64,000 bases of DNA from the NCBI GenBank assembly GCA_963989245.1, contig OZ022342.1, positions 14,182,995 to 14,246,994 on the forward strand. The letters run 5' to 3'. The stretch comes from Nansenia antarctica (taxonomy: Eukaryota; Chordata; Actinopteri; Argentiniformes; Microstomatidae). The notes under the pieces were generated by a model that saw nothing but the letters and a program-made list of their open reading frames with translations, made no database searches and was not told the origin of the DNA. Every line of letters starts with the position of its first letter. The first letter of the stretch is position 1. The translations under genes were made by a program, and so were the position numbers. This document shows, in pieces, positions 15,010-26,657 of this stretch.

Positions 15010-16115
15010 CGATCCCCATATTGGCTGTGATCTGGCCTAGTTCTGGACGTCTCTGAAAGACCTCATCACAACATAATTTGGCTCCTTTTACTAATACCTT
15101 GCCAAAAACATATCATTTCGCAGTACAACAATGTTTCAATTATGAACAATAACTTTCAATTACAAAAACGTGTACAGAAACGTGTACAATTACACAGTTA
15201 TACTAGTTTTTTTTACAAAACTTTAACAATTAATGTTTAGATATTCCTCGATTATGACGGTGACAGCACGGCGAACTTGTTCCACCACTTCTGTAATTGA
15301 AAATAATGAACATATTGTCAGAACTTGAAAACCAAACGTATCAATAACATCAATAAAACGCACCAAGAGGACATCCATACGGCCGGACTACTGCATTCAA
15401 CTGCAGCATATTTTTGAGAATGAAACAGCTTTCCAATTGTCATCTTACAAGCCAACAGGTCGCTAGCATTGGGCTACATGTTAACATTAATCGGTTGAAA
15501 TTCTCGTCTTTCGCATTCTTAACATTACACAGCAGTTAGTTGTGTCAATTCTGACCTGAGCATGGCTGGTTGATGGTCAACTGATGTTCCCTCCACGGGG
15601 TCATCCCTATGTTCCCCGGGTCCTATGTTCCCCGGGTCCTATGTTCCCCGATTTCTTAGAAAAAAGAAAAAAAAGGGTTCTATGTTCCCCGCTTCCGAAA
15701 AAGGGTTCTATGTTCCCCGCTTCCGTGATTTTTTTTGTTTTTGTTTTTGTTTTTTATGATTTAAAAAACAACATACACAAATACATAATCATACTGTTTT
15801 TTTTAATTTATTTTAAAAAAACATTTAAACAACATACACAAATACATAATCATACTGTGGATTACTAATTGATAGACATTTACAGGAAATTGCAGGAACT
15901 ATTATACATAGGAACAAAATTATTATGTGTACAACATTATTATTATTAACAAAATGATTATATGTACAAAACCTTTTGTAGGTAGGACACTATTGGACCT
16001 CGACCCAAATCTAGTACTGAAGCTGACCCCCCATGCTAAACCATTTGGAAGTACAGTATACTAGGACTCCAATTCAGACACACTGGGGGGCTGTCACAAA
16101 TCTACTAACTCTAAT

Positions 16116-16691
16116 CAGCCTGGTCTCACACGGCAGACGTCAGACTTCGACGTTTATGGACAAACGTCGAATTCTGACGTGAGATTGCATCCAAACGTCG
16201 AATTCCGACGTGACATTTGCATCCAAACGTCGAATTCCGACGTGACATTGGGGTAGCTCGTTCTGATAGCGCAGGGGTGCGCCTGTTATGTGCGCCTGTC
16301 GGGGCTTCTCTCGGGATTATTCCATTTTGAATTGGAAACCCTATGGTTACCCTAACCCTAACCCTAACCTTAACCCTAACCCTAACCTTAACCCTAATCC
16401 TAACCCTAACCTTAACCTTAACCCTAACCCTAACCCTAACCCTAAATGTGGCCTAACTAATTAATGCAAGTGCAATTCAAAATGGAATAATCCCGAGAGA
16501 AGCCCCGACAGGCGCACATAACAGGTGCACCCCTGCGCTATCAGAACGAGATACCCCAATGTCACGTCGGAATTCGACGTTTGGATGCAAATGTCACGTC
16601 GGAATTCAACGTTTGGATGCGATCTCACGTCAGAATTCGACATTTGTCCATAAACGTCGAATTCTGACGTCTGCCGTGTGAGACCAGGTTG
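16116..16691. mobile_element. Foldback MITE with telomere-like core, 576 bp
   Basis: Arms of about 220 bp are near-perfect reverse complements, beginning CAGCCTGGTCTCACACGGCA and built of repeated AACGTCGAATTC(C/T)GACGTG modules. The 7-bp target duplication CTCTAAT flanks it at 16109-16115 and 16692-16698. The centre (about 16343-16445) is a run of CCCTAA/CCTTAA units. It has no ORF and is therefore non-autonomous; the superfamily is unknown. Confidence 0.75.
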
Positions 16692-16866
16692 CTCTAATTA
16701 TTTAAAATACAAATAAATAAATAAACAAGAATGTGTTGTGTAACAACTCCCCCAAGATTCCCCTCCACCACAGAGAGACTAAACTGTCCTTCTGAAAGAG
16801 ACTACACTGACATCCTCCATCCCAGACAGACTACAATGACCACCATCACAGTGTGACATGGGAGAG

Positions 16867-17390
16867 TTACTCCATATGAGAGTGGAGAAACGTATTCTTC
16901 AGGTAGCATGTGTTCCTGATGTTGTGGACTACTCTTTTATCAACAATTTCACAGTATTGCCCATTGGTGGCAGTTGAATTCATACCTATCCCAACAAGTT
17001 GGCGTGGTTCCCAAAAACATTTATGATGTAGGAACAGGAGGGTGTCAGTGATGGCTGAGGCTGGGAAGAGAAGCTTTGCTCCCTCCTTGTACTCTTCACA
17101 GCCTGTCAGGGGATCTTCTCTGTGGAGTGGCAGGAACACGGTCCCTTCAAACAGGAGCTGTGGATTCTCTGAAAATAAAAGACATCAAGTATTAAGGTAG
17201 GCTATAGATTCCCATCAATATTTTTTATACAAGGTCTTTCAGTAAGACTATTTTACCTGACATGGTAGCCCATATGCCTGTGATTTTCACCGGTGGCCTG
17301 TGGTTCCTGTCTTCACCAAGTAGGGTTGGGTTGAGTTGGGTTGGGGTTGTCTCCACAAATGACCCAACTCTGATAGTCTTTATATCAAAT
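16867..17390 (-). CDS. Two spliced exons of an unidentified protein
   Basis: Exon 17390-17257 (starting FDIKTIRVGSFVE, acceptor CATTCTCAG, donor TCAG then GTAAAA) joins exon 17168-16867 (starting NPQLLFEGTVFLPLHRED, ending HSHME and stop). The junction is in phase (phase 1) and both exons are fully open, giving about 144 residues. The upstream end is incomplete: the first exon begins in phase 2 after a splice acceptor. The protein is mixed alpha/beta-like with CEEYKEGAKLLFP and FLHHKCFWEPRQLVGIG. I do not recognise the family. It lies inside a region bounded by inverted repeats, so it may be transposon-encoded or a captured host gene. Confidence 0.5.
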
Positions 17391-17626
17391 CTGAGAATGA
17401 AATTCAGTATGCTAATTATAAAAGGGGTATGCTATTGATAATAGCATATCATTTAGATTGTTTTTAATTTATTATTTTAGATAATTCATTATTTTAAAAT
17501 ATTATTTTCTTTAGATAAACAACTAAAATAAAAAATCTAAATTAGATGCTATTGATACTGCATAGAAACACATTGATATAATATACTTGTATGTTTCAGG
17601 GGACAATGTTGCACTCTGATATTTAG

Positions 17627-17743
17627 TGTGTCTCTGTGCTGCTTGAGGCCCGTCTACTGAGGCTGAAAGGACAGTATATGCAGGGCCTCAGAGATCTGGC
17701 TTCGTACTGGAGGGCTGTCAGCCGTAGCGTCCGTATGGGCTAG
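17627..17743 (+). CDS. Terminal exon candidate, 38 codons plus stop
   Basis: After an acceptor-like TTTAG, an open segment reads CVSVLLEARLLRLKGQYM and on to SYWRAVSRSVRMG, stop. The codon use looks coding and the stop falls exactly in frame. It is on the strand opposite to the flanking exon candidates. Family unknown. It may be the last exon of a second gene in the same mobile region. Confidence 0.3.
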   Translation, partial: CVSVLLEARLLRLKGQYMQGLRDLASYWRAVSRSVRMG

Positions 17744-18189
17744 ATCTTTTTGATTTTTTGATTTTTCCACATTTATTTTGATAGCACTTTTTGGGGCCAG
17801 TGCTCAGAGGAGCACCTAGGGATGCTGCTTGGTGCTCCCCGAGCTCGCGAGTCACGACCCGTCCCACAGGATGGATGAAAAAGGGATACATGGATAACTT
17901 ATTAGCAAAACGACATTTTTTCATAAATAAAGATGAACGAACAAATGATTGTGTGCAAAACAAAAGAAACAAATGCAAAATCAAATGACTGCTCTTTAAG
18001 CATGAAAGTCTGTCAGACTCCTTTAAACAATGAAATCAACTGACATCTCTTTAAGCACTAACTGAATGTCTGTTCTTTAAACACAATGAAATCAACTGAC
18101 ATCTCTTTAAGCACTGCTCTGTTCTGTAAACACTGAAATCAACTTTTCAACAAAAAGTTACAGCCTAAGCATTTATTTATGCTACAAGC

Positions 18190-18282
18190 TTAATCATCAT
18201 CATCACTGCTCTCTTGACTGCTGTTAATACTGTCCTCAATTTCAACCATGGTAGAGGATGTTGTAGGCTGTTGTTTTTTCTT
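18190..18282 (-). CDS. Acidic-tail terminal exon candidate
   Basis: Immediately after an acceptor-like ATATTAG the minus strand reads KKKQQPTTSSTMVEIEDSI and ends in SSQESSDDDD, stop. Lys-rich then Ser/Asp-rich tails of this kind are typical protein C-termini. The codon preceding the acceptor is a stop in this frame, so splicing is required if the exon is real. The upstream exons were not found. Confidence 0.35.
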   Translation of the reverse strand, partial: KKKQQPTTSSTMVEIEDSINSSQESSDDDD

Positions 18283-18319
18283 CTAATATAATTCCCAACC
18301 ATATTCCCTGGGTCAGGGG

Positions 18320-18760
18320 TCTAGGTGCGATAATGACGCTGTAAAACAAACGTCTGAACGTTTGAAAGCTTCAGAGAAAAGAAACGTGAAGTCCCTTGGT
18401 GTTGTTTTTCCTTTTAGCGACGAGTCGTTCGGGACTGAATTTTCACATGCGGCGTGATAACCGTGTGATACGCGATACGCGGAATGAAAGTACGAGTTAC
18501 GATACTTTCCGAATGTTTTCGTGAGGGGAGTCGCCGTGGTCGTCGTCGGTCGACTGCCGTCCCCTTCGGCTGAGGGGACGGCAAATAGTTACTTAGTGGG
18601 GCTTGCAGTGATGCAGCAGTCAGCAGTTGGATTTTGAGGAAGTAAATTCCTCTCCCAGCGCTTCCAGCTGTTGGTGCGCAAGAGCGCGTTCATGCCGCTG
18701 ATCTGCCGCGCAGCATGCATTTTGGCGACGCATGCGCACTGGCGCACCAGTTATGTACAC
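18320..18760. promoter_or_regulatory. CpG-rich block inside the mobile region
   Basis: About 440 bp with many CpG dinucleotides (for example GTGATACGCGATACGCGG at about 18463-18482 and a GGGGACGGC/GCCGTCCCC hairpin near 18555-18590), unlike the AT-rich flanks. It could be the promoter of the minus-strand exon candidates. No start site is identified. Confidence 0.3.
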
Positions 18761-18784
18761 CCCCTGGTTATTGGCCTAATTTTG

Positions 18785-18850
18785 TTATTGTTATTATTAT
18801 TATTATTATTATTATTGTTATTGTTATTATTATGTTATTGTTATTGGCCT
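18785..18850. repeat. TTA/TTG trinucleotide run
   Basis: Repeated TTATTATTG units inside the mobile composite. Confidence 0.85.
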
Positions 18851-19189
18851 AAATATTGTTATTGTTATTATTGTTATTATGTATGCACAAACATAGTCTA
18901 TTTTTTGGGGTTGGTTGCAATAAAAGCCTATATTTTGGATTGATATCTCTACTGTATTTATTTGATTCCGTTTGACAAAAATATAGAAAAAATATTTAAT
19001 AATGTGTATATATATGTATATATCACTGGTGTTCTTTTAGGAATATAAGATTTTCAATTCCATCTCGAAAATGATCTATCTAGGGAGTTATATAAAATGC
19101 TGAGACAATACTATGACATTGATTATTACATAATATATATTATGTATATTGATACATATGATTATGTATTTGTGTATGTTATTTTTTAA

Positions 19190-20560
19190 ATTTCAGATTT
19201 CAGATTCAGATTCATTTATTTATTCAAGGGACAGTGCATATTAATAAAACAAAAATAAATTGTAAATACGCCAGAGTTAGCCCGAAAGCTAGTTTTCATC
19301 CGCAGTCCCTATGCCATGATGTTGTATACGGCTCCCTGGAGGAAAAAAGTACATTTAAAAGATAAAATATAGGTAGACCTAGGCACAAAAAAGTAGACAG
19401 GACAAGCATTTAGCTTAAGGGCATAACATAGGGGGTTAAAAGAGCATACATTAATCATAGGCGGTTAAAAGGAGGGTACATATAAGCAGAGGGTTAAAAG
19501 AGCATACATTAATCATAGGCGGTTAAAGGGAGGGTACATATTCGGTAAGCAGACTAAAAGCAAGCAACATATACGCACGGTAAGCAGACTAAAAACAAGC
19601 ACACAGACTGTACAGGTAAGACATGTTAGGCGGTACACAGACAGGCGGTACACATGACATACAGGTATAGGACAGGACATTTCAATGTTGGCAGGTGTGT
19701 GTGTGTTGATCATCCACTGTTTTAGGTGCTTTCTAAATGATTTAAAGGTGCCTAATTCTTTAAGGTGCCCTGGAATCAGGTTCTATTCACGTGCCCCTCT
19801 AACTGACCAGGCAGACTGACTAAAGGCACTCCTCCTAAATGGGATGGTGCAGTCCCCTCTGGTGACACCCCTTGTGGTGCGTGCTGTACTTCCTGGTCGT
19901 GAGATGAAGGTGTTAAGTGGTGGTGGGGCTAAATTGTGGATAGTTTTATAGACAAGGCAGAGGTTTGTGTAGGTTTTCAGATTGTCCCAGCTTAGAATGT
20001 TGTGTTTCTTCAGTATTGTGCAGTGGTGAAAGTGTCTTGGCTAGTATCTTGTCTAGTGTTTTGATTGTTTGTTTGTATAGTGACTCGAGTGCTTTGCAGG
20101 TTGTGGGATTTGCTTGTGACCAGCTTGTTATGCAGTAGTTGATGTGTGTGAAGATCATGGCGTGGACATACATGGTAGCTGCCTCTGTTGACATGTAGTC
20201 CCTTATAAAGCGGAAGTTGGACAGATTGAACTTGACAATTTTACAGACCTTTTTGATATGTGCCTTAAAAGTGAGGTTGGAATCTAACAGCACCCCAAGA
20301 TATTTGAACTCGTTCACAACTTGTAGTTGTTCCCCTGAGATAATGACATATGCTTCTTCAGCAGAACGGTTTGTTTTGGTAAAAAACATGCTGACCGTCT
20401 TGGAAACATTAAGTTGGAGACGACAGTGGTTCAACCATGTAGTCACCTGAGCCATAGATTTGGTAAGTACAGCAGCTACCTCCGTCTTGGTCTGACCATG
20501 TACAAATAGTACAGTGTCGTCAGCATACATTAGTGTATCAACCTCAGGACATTGATATTG
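19190..20560 (-). mobile_element. 5'-truncated LINE with reverse transcriptase fragment
   Basis: The minus frame reads LMYADDTVLFVHGQTKTEV and onward, with EFKYLGVLLD and HIKKVCKIVKF, which is the YADD catalytic motif and thumb of a non-LTR reverse transcriptase. The 3' portion (19190-19550) contains TTTATTCAAGGGACAGTGCA and tandem duplications around 19430-19590. It is truncated upstream of the YADD motif, and a similar AT-rich sequence flanks both sides, suggesting insertion into the right arm of the larger element. Confidence 0.75.
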
Positions 20561-21399
20561 ATATTGACATTGATACATATGATTGACATTGATACATATG
20601 ATTATGTATTTGTGTATGTATTTGTGTATGTTGTTTTTTAAATAAAAATAAATAAATAAATAAAACACAGTATGATTATGTATTTGTGTATGTTGTTTTT
20701 TAAATAATAAAAAAATAAAAAATAAAAAAATAAAAAGCGGGGAACATAGAACCCTTTTTCGGAAGCGGGGAACCGGGGAACATAGAACCCGGGGAACATA
20801 GGACCCGGGGAACATAGGTACGCTCCCGCACTATGCAGCTTTATTAGTTGTATGAGCGTACTGTGAAGGAACTGGGACCTGTATGTTCCATTTATCTCTA
20901 CATACATGAGGGGTTTCACTTCCTGTAAGGTGGTTATATAACATTGTCATACTACACCAATAAACGGATGATGACTGAGTTGAAAAGGATGCCGGATCTC
21001 CCAAGAAAAAAGCTTGAAATTGCCTAGCAAAATAAGGACGAGTAAACAGTTCTGCTTCTCAATACAAAACCAGCCATTCACAAGTAAAGCGATTGTGCCT
21101 TTGGCATTGGTCACATTCTGTTATTTTCATTTGTATATTTTATATTTATTTAGTAACATCCTGTTAATTTACCTCAGGGACAAAATGGAGCTTTCCCTTG
21201 CAGAGAACAATTGATACTGTAAACTTGAGGACCTTTTGCAGAAAACAGAGACGGCAGTTGGCATCTAAACATTTAGAATAAGATCATAAGGCCTACTCAT
21301 AACAACATCTCCTACTCAACAACATGACAAATATTTATTCAACACCTTATGAGTCCATCTGTGCAGCCATTCAGAACAGGACAGTCTCTCCCCCAGATC

Positions 21400-21680
21400 A
21401 ATTTTCAATTTCAATTTCAGTTTATTTAAGAAGGGACAATGCATATCAATTGACCACAAGTGTAAATACGCCAGATTTAGCCAGGAGGCTAATTTTCATC
21501 TGTGGTCCTTGGCCAAGATGTAAAAAAAGGCATCCTAAAATGACACAAGATAAAATTAACAATAAAACAGCATCATACAGACCATATGAATGGTCACAGT
21601 TAAAAAATACACAGTTAAATTATCCATTATTCAAACCTCCCACTGACCAGCTTCTTTCTGCCACAACTGCCTTGAGCACC
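21400..21680 (-). mobile_element. Second copy of the same LINE 3' end
   Basis: TTTATTTAAGAAGGGACAAT and GTAAATACGCCAGATTTAGC closely resemble the 3' part of the LINE at 19.2 kb. Only the noncoding tail is present. Confidence 0.55.
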
Positions 21681-22580
21681 TCAATTCAAAGACTGCTCAA
21701 AGATAAAGGCAGATGAAAAAAAAGTTATGTTTTCCATAACTTGTTGTTCAATGTATCAGGGGAAAACTGCGACACTTTAAATGAATGTGCAATATGCCAA
21801 CCCTCGGGTACATAAGGTTCAGAGATAAGAAATGTTAGAATAGGTATAGCATAGCATAGAGTACAGCACAGTGTTTTATTTGTATAGTATAGTAGGCTAT
21901 AGTGGATAGTGTACATAGCCTTTATTTATGTAAACCAGCTCTTTTCCCTTCTTGTTTTTAGTTTTCTTTCCTAGCACCAGGGGAGCCCCCCCTCCCAAAT
22001 TTCGTTGTTTGGTACCTGTACTATATTAATGACAATAAAGACCATTCATTCATTCATTCATTCATTCATTCATTCAATCAGGCATTCAACTGATTTTGCA
22101 GGAAAATGTGTCTGGAGACCTGATTAGCGTCTTGTCATTGTTGAATGCAAGTCTAATTGGCGCATTGCCCTCAAGAAATGATTTGCATCTCTCTGATTAA
22201 TTATTTTACTGTTCCACTGGTTATTGACTTCCTCTTCCACACAATCGTCAGCGCACGTTTATGAAGTATGATTTGAGCAGTCTACTTATTTCTTCTTCTA
22301 TAGGTAGAATCAATTAAACTACCACTCTTCCCTAATTCCACAGAATTCATAAAGTCAGTGTGAAACACGTGGATGTAAAACGATTGTATTTATTGCACAA
22401 GGAATAAAGACCATAAAGTATGACACAAGGAAAAACAAAGCAAGTGAGTACCTTACTCCGAGACAAGACACAAATGAACAAAACATCAAAACAAAATTAG
22501 ACACCCGCTATGTTCTTAAAATAGATCATTGACTAATTACGGGTATACAACCTTGTCTGTAAATGTGGCACTCTCGCCAT

Positions 22581-23330
22581 AATTCACCTACTGTAATTCA
22601 CCTACTGTAATTAACCTACTGTAGTTAACCTACTGTAATTAACCTACTGTAATTCACCTACTGTAATTAACCTACTGTAATTCACCTACTGTAACTCACC
22701 TACTGTAATTCACCTACTGTAATTAACCTACTGTAATTCACCTACTGTAATTAACCTACTGTAATTCACCTACTGTAATTCACCTACTGTAATTAACCTA
22801 CTGTAATTCACCTACTGTAATTAACCTACTGTAGTTAACCTACTGTAATTCACCTACTGTAATTCACCTACTGTAATTAACCTACTGTAGTTAACCTACT
22901 GTAATTAACCTACTGTAGTTAACCTACTGTAATTCACCTACTGTAATTCACCTACTGTAGTTAACCTACTGTAATTCACCTACTGTAATTCACCTACTGT
23001 AATTCACCTACTGTAATTCACCTACTTTAATTCACCTACTGTAATTCACCTACTTTAGTTCACATACTGTAATTCACCTACTGTAATTCACCTACTGTAA
23101 TTCACCTACTGTAGTTAACCTACTGTAATTCACCTACTGTAATTCACCTACTGTAATTCACCTACTGTAGTTAACCTACTGTAATTCACCTACTGTAATT
23201 CACCTAATGTAATTCACCTACTGTAGTTAACCTACTGTAATTCACCTACTGTAATTCACCTACTGTAACTCACCTACAGTAATTCACCTACTGTAATTCA
23301 CCTACTGTAACTCACCTACAGTAATTCACT
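22581..23330. repeat. 14-bp minisatellite, about 53 copies
   Basis: Units alternate among TACTGTAATTCACC, TACTGTAATTAACC and TACTGTAGTTAACC with few substitutions. No coding or RNA role is visible. Confidence 0.95.
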
Positions 23331-24261
23331 TCTTGACCAAATAATTTTTAGAGACTTGACAGATGTCCCACACCCTTGAATGGTAAATGGTGCAGTCCAT
23401 TTACACACGTGTTTCCAATTAAATAATTATCAGTTACACTCTAACTTAGCCTCATAGACAATGCAGTATAATGATTATTGTCTCGTAAGACTTTTCACTT
23501 TTTTTTTCACTGGGCGTTGCTTGTTTTCGCCGCTTCTCAGCCCAAAATCTAGATATACTTGCAGTATACAGAGTAGATAGTCGTACAAAGACACTTAGAT
23601 TTAGATTTAGTAATATAAAAATTAATTAGACCCCTATACTTTCTTTTATTTATTTTTTGGTTTCTTTTTATTTTACTACTCGATCTTTTTAGTTTGTAAA
23701 GTGTCTTTGAGTGTCTGGGGCATGGGATAAGTGACAGAAAGACAGAGCATAGAAATAGATGGGTAGAGGGAGGTCGACATGATATCTGTCAACAGTTAAT
23801 AGTTAGCAATAGCTATCGAGTAGAGCGATGTGAGTGGGTATAGAAATAGATTACGCAGAACTGGTTGAACAGAAAAACAGCAACCAAGTAGCCTTGAGCA
23901 GAGTGGTATGTTAGAAGAGTGGCGCCAATGAGCTTCAAATAGTTCCACATAGCTTCCTGGTTATACTGTCCTGATTTACCCAATATTTACTTTTTATTGG
24001 ACTAACAACCAGTTGTCAGGCAACATGCTCTGTTGGTATCATGTAAAGGAACTATGGTGTTTGGGCCAATAGAAAGTTGACCCCTTCATTGGTGCCACTC
24101 TTCTTCATAGAACACTCTGACCTAGAGCAAGTACCTGACCTGTGAACAGCTTCCAAATGCAAATGCCACACTTGGAATCAACTCAGACCTTTTACCTGCT
24201 TAATTGATTAACAAATAATGAAGGAATAGTCCACACTGGCCCATGAAACAGCTTTTGAGTC

Positions 24262-24481
24262 ATTTGTCCAATTATTTTTGGTCCCTTGAAAAAGAGGGAG
24301 CTACAGAGCTGTAATTCCTAAACCCTTCCTTCAATTTGGATGTGAATACCCTTACCCTAAAGCTGAGAGTCTGCACTTTAAACCCATATTCATTATATAA
24401 CTGTAACTGGAAGATGTTTTGGTAAACAGCCAAAATAAAAAAAAATCTGTCTGTGTCCAAATATATATGGACCTAACTGTA
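24262..24481. mobile_element. DNA-transposon terminal fragment
   Basis: ATTTTTGGTCCCTTGAAAAA through to AAATATATATGGACCTAACT resembles the dispersed subterminal and terminal-repeat DNA of Tc1-type elements that I recall from several fish genomes. The opposite end was not found. Confidence 0.4.
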
Positions 24482-24969
24482 CACTTATGTTTAACTCGGT
24501 TACACCAGTACATACATTCTGTGCCCCCCACCACCATCCAAGTTGCCCATCCCTATGTTAGACCACAGACCGTTACCGTGGTAACCAGGTGTCAAGCTTG
24601 TTAGCTAGCCAACAAACAAACGTCAAACGGCCAGAACAGAAAAAAAACTATTAATGTTATGGCTTAGATATTCAGATGTGGAGTGACAGTGTGAAGAGAT
24701 GAACATGTTGATGTAAGATATCTGTGTATTGTTAAATCTGTAGAAACAGGCAAACATGTTTTGTGTTTTTCACGTTTTCCACGTGGTCTTGTCTTGTCAG
24801 AGAAAGGGCTGCCAGTTCCCGTGTCTCAGTGGTGCTCTTAGACCTGTCGGACACGTGTATATAGTCCTGGTTGACTTTGCCTACAGCAAGCACACTAATT
24901 ACTGACTTTTGTAATGAAATCTCACATAAAATTGGAAATGAAGTCTCACATACATTTTTTTAGCACGCT

Positions 24970-24975
24970 TTTATT
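24970..24975 (-). terminator. Poly(A) signal, coiled-coil gene
   Basis: AATAAA on the minus strand about 215 bp after the stop codon at 25188. It is the nearest canonical hexamer I found. Confidence 0.4.
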
Positions 24976-25084
24976 GAAAAGATAGAACTTCTGGCATGTG
25001 TGTGTGTGTCATTCAAACACTTTTAGTTTTTTTCAAACACCATATAAATATGCCAAGTAACCCAAAAATATGTTAACGAATTAA

Positions 25085-25262
25085 ATGTGCTAACCCAAAC
25101 CCTAAGCCTAAACATTTAAAGAAGGGAACTTTGGACTTCTTCTTCTCCTCTCTCTTTTCTTCTCTCTTTTCTTTTCTTTCTCTAACCCTAACCCAATAAA
25201 CGTTTTAACCCAAAGCCTAACCCTAACACTAACACTAACCCAAAGCCTAACCCTAAACATTT
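25085..25262. repeat. Interstitial telomere-like repeats
   Basis: CCCTAA/CCTAAC/ACTAAC units, read as TTAGGG-like on the minus strand. They form the end of the coiled-coil reading frame and part of its 3' UTR. Confidence 0.7.
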
Positions 25263-26590
25263 AAGATTTTTGGACTTCTTCTCCTCCTCTCTCTTCTCTT
25301 CCCACACGGCCTCCAACTCGTCGCCAACCAACGTCAGGTTGTCCAGCCACTCCTTCCTCTTTGTTAGAGCCTGGTCCTCTACCTGCTGCAGCTTGGCCTG
25401 GTCCTCTACCTGCTGCAGCTTGGTCTGAGAAAGCGAGAGCTGCTGACGAGAGGTGACCAGGTCCGTCTTCAGCGCGTCCACCTCCGCCCTGCTCCTCTCC
25501 TCAGCCTCAGCGGTGAGCAGGTTGGCGGCTGTGAGGGAGGCCTTCTCCTTCCCCCACCGGTCTCTGTCCTCCTGGAGCTTCATGCAGGCCTCATCCCTGC
25601 TCTTCTCCAGGTCCAGCAGGGCAGCAGCTCTGGTGAGGACCAGAGCCTCAGCTGCCTCACTCTCCAGGGCCCTAACGTTGGCCTGGCTCCTCTCCTCCTG
25701 CTCCATGACGTGGACTTTTTGTTGGAGGTCTCTCTCTCTCAGTCTGCTTTCCTCCGCCTTTTCAGCTGCCGCCAGCTTGTCCTCCAGGGCCTCACTCTGC
25801 AGGGCCTTGATCTGGTCCTCTGCCTCCCTGGCGGCGTCGGTGGTCTCCAGGAGGGTCGCCCTGACCTCGGTCAGGCTCCCCTCAGTCTCTCGCTGGGCAG
25901 CGAGGGCCTGGCGCCTCTCCTTCTCCAGGTCAGAGATGTTGTGGAGGAGGCTGCCCCTCTCTTGCTCCATATCGTAGAGCTTTTGGAGGAGGCCTTTCTC
26001 TCTCTCCTCGCTCGCTCTCTCCAACTCCGCATTTGCCAGAGCGCTGCTGGCCTTCTCTGCCTCCAGCTCAGAGTCCTTGACCTCCAACAGGGCCCTCCAC
26101 TTCTCCTTCTCCTCCGCCTCCACACGCCCTAACGACCGGGCTAGACGAGACATTTTCTGCTGGGGGGCTGCTCTCTGGGCCTGTTTGTCCCCGGGGGCAA
26201 CCGTGGCCTCAGAGGCCTCGTCACCCGAACAGACCTGCAGGAGCAGAACATGGTTACATGGCTACATGGTTACACAACACTGGTATAACTGCAGGGACGT
26301 GTGTGCTAATAGTGATGGTTACACTTACAGTAATAGGTCTGTCCTCCTTCAGCCTAGCAGCCTCCTCTATCCGCCTAGCAGGTTGCCGAAGCGTCCTGTT
26401 GCTCACGGCTACAATATAAAAAACGGAAGGAAGGATCATGTAACCTATAAAGTCACGACAATCTAATACAGGCGGGCCGTCAAGCCCATAGATTTTTACT
26501 TGTCAAGGCAAACTTTTAAAGCGAAAATCTGTAATTCAAGACTCTGGTAGTTTACACACAAAACCCACATTGATCTCTACTCAGCGCGCG

Positions 26591-26657
<67 letters not shown>

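Larger units (their letters stand above)
15587..20830. mobile_element. Composite region bounded by about 250-bp inverted repeats
   Basis: The left end carries repeated CCTATGTTCCCCGGGT units followed by T-rich DNA and AACATACACAAATACATAAT. The right end carries the same order in reverse complement (20570-20830). A third copy of the end motif is at 27510-27546. Such ends suggest a DNA transposon of about 5.2 kb. Inside are a MITE, spliced exon candidates on both strands, a CpG block and a LINE fragment. No DDE transposase was recognised, and no target duplication was established. Confidence 0.5.

Noticed and set aside
15584..15868. Frame with repeated MFPGSYVPRVLCSP-type peptides at both ends of the composite
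   Set aside because: Translation of the CCTATGTTCCCCGGGT end repeats; at the right end it merely runs on into the LINE frame.
22581..23330. CRISPR-like array
   Set aside because: Units are directly contiguous with no unique spacers and the context is a vertebrate genome; it is a minisatellite.
25453..26132. Plus-strand frames of 140-174 residues
   Set aside because: Antisense shadows of the coiled-coil exon, whose GC-rich repetitive codon use keeps other frames open.
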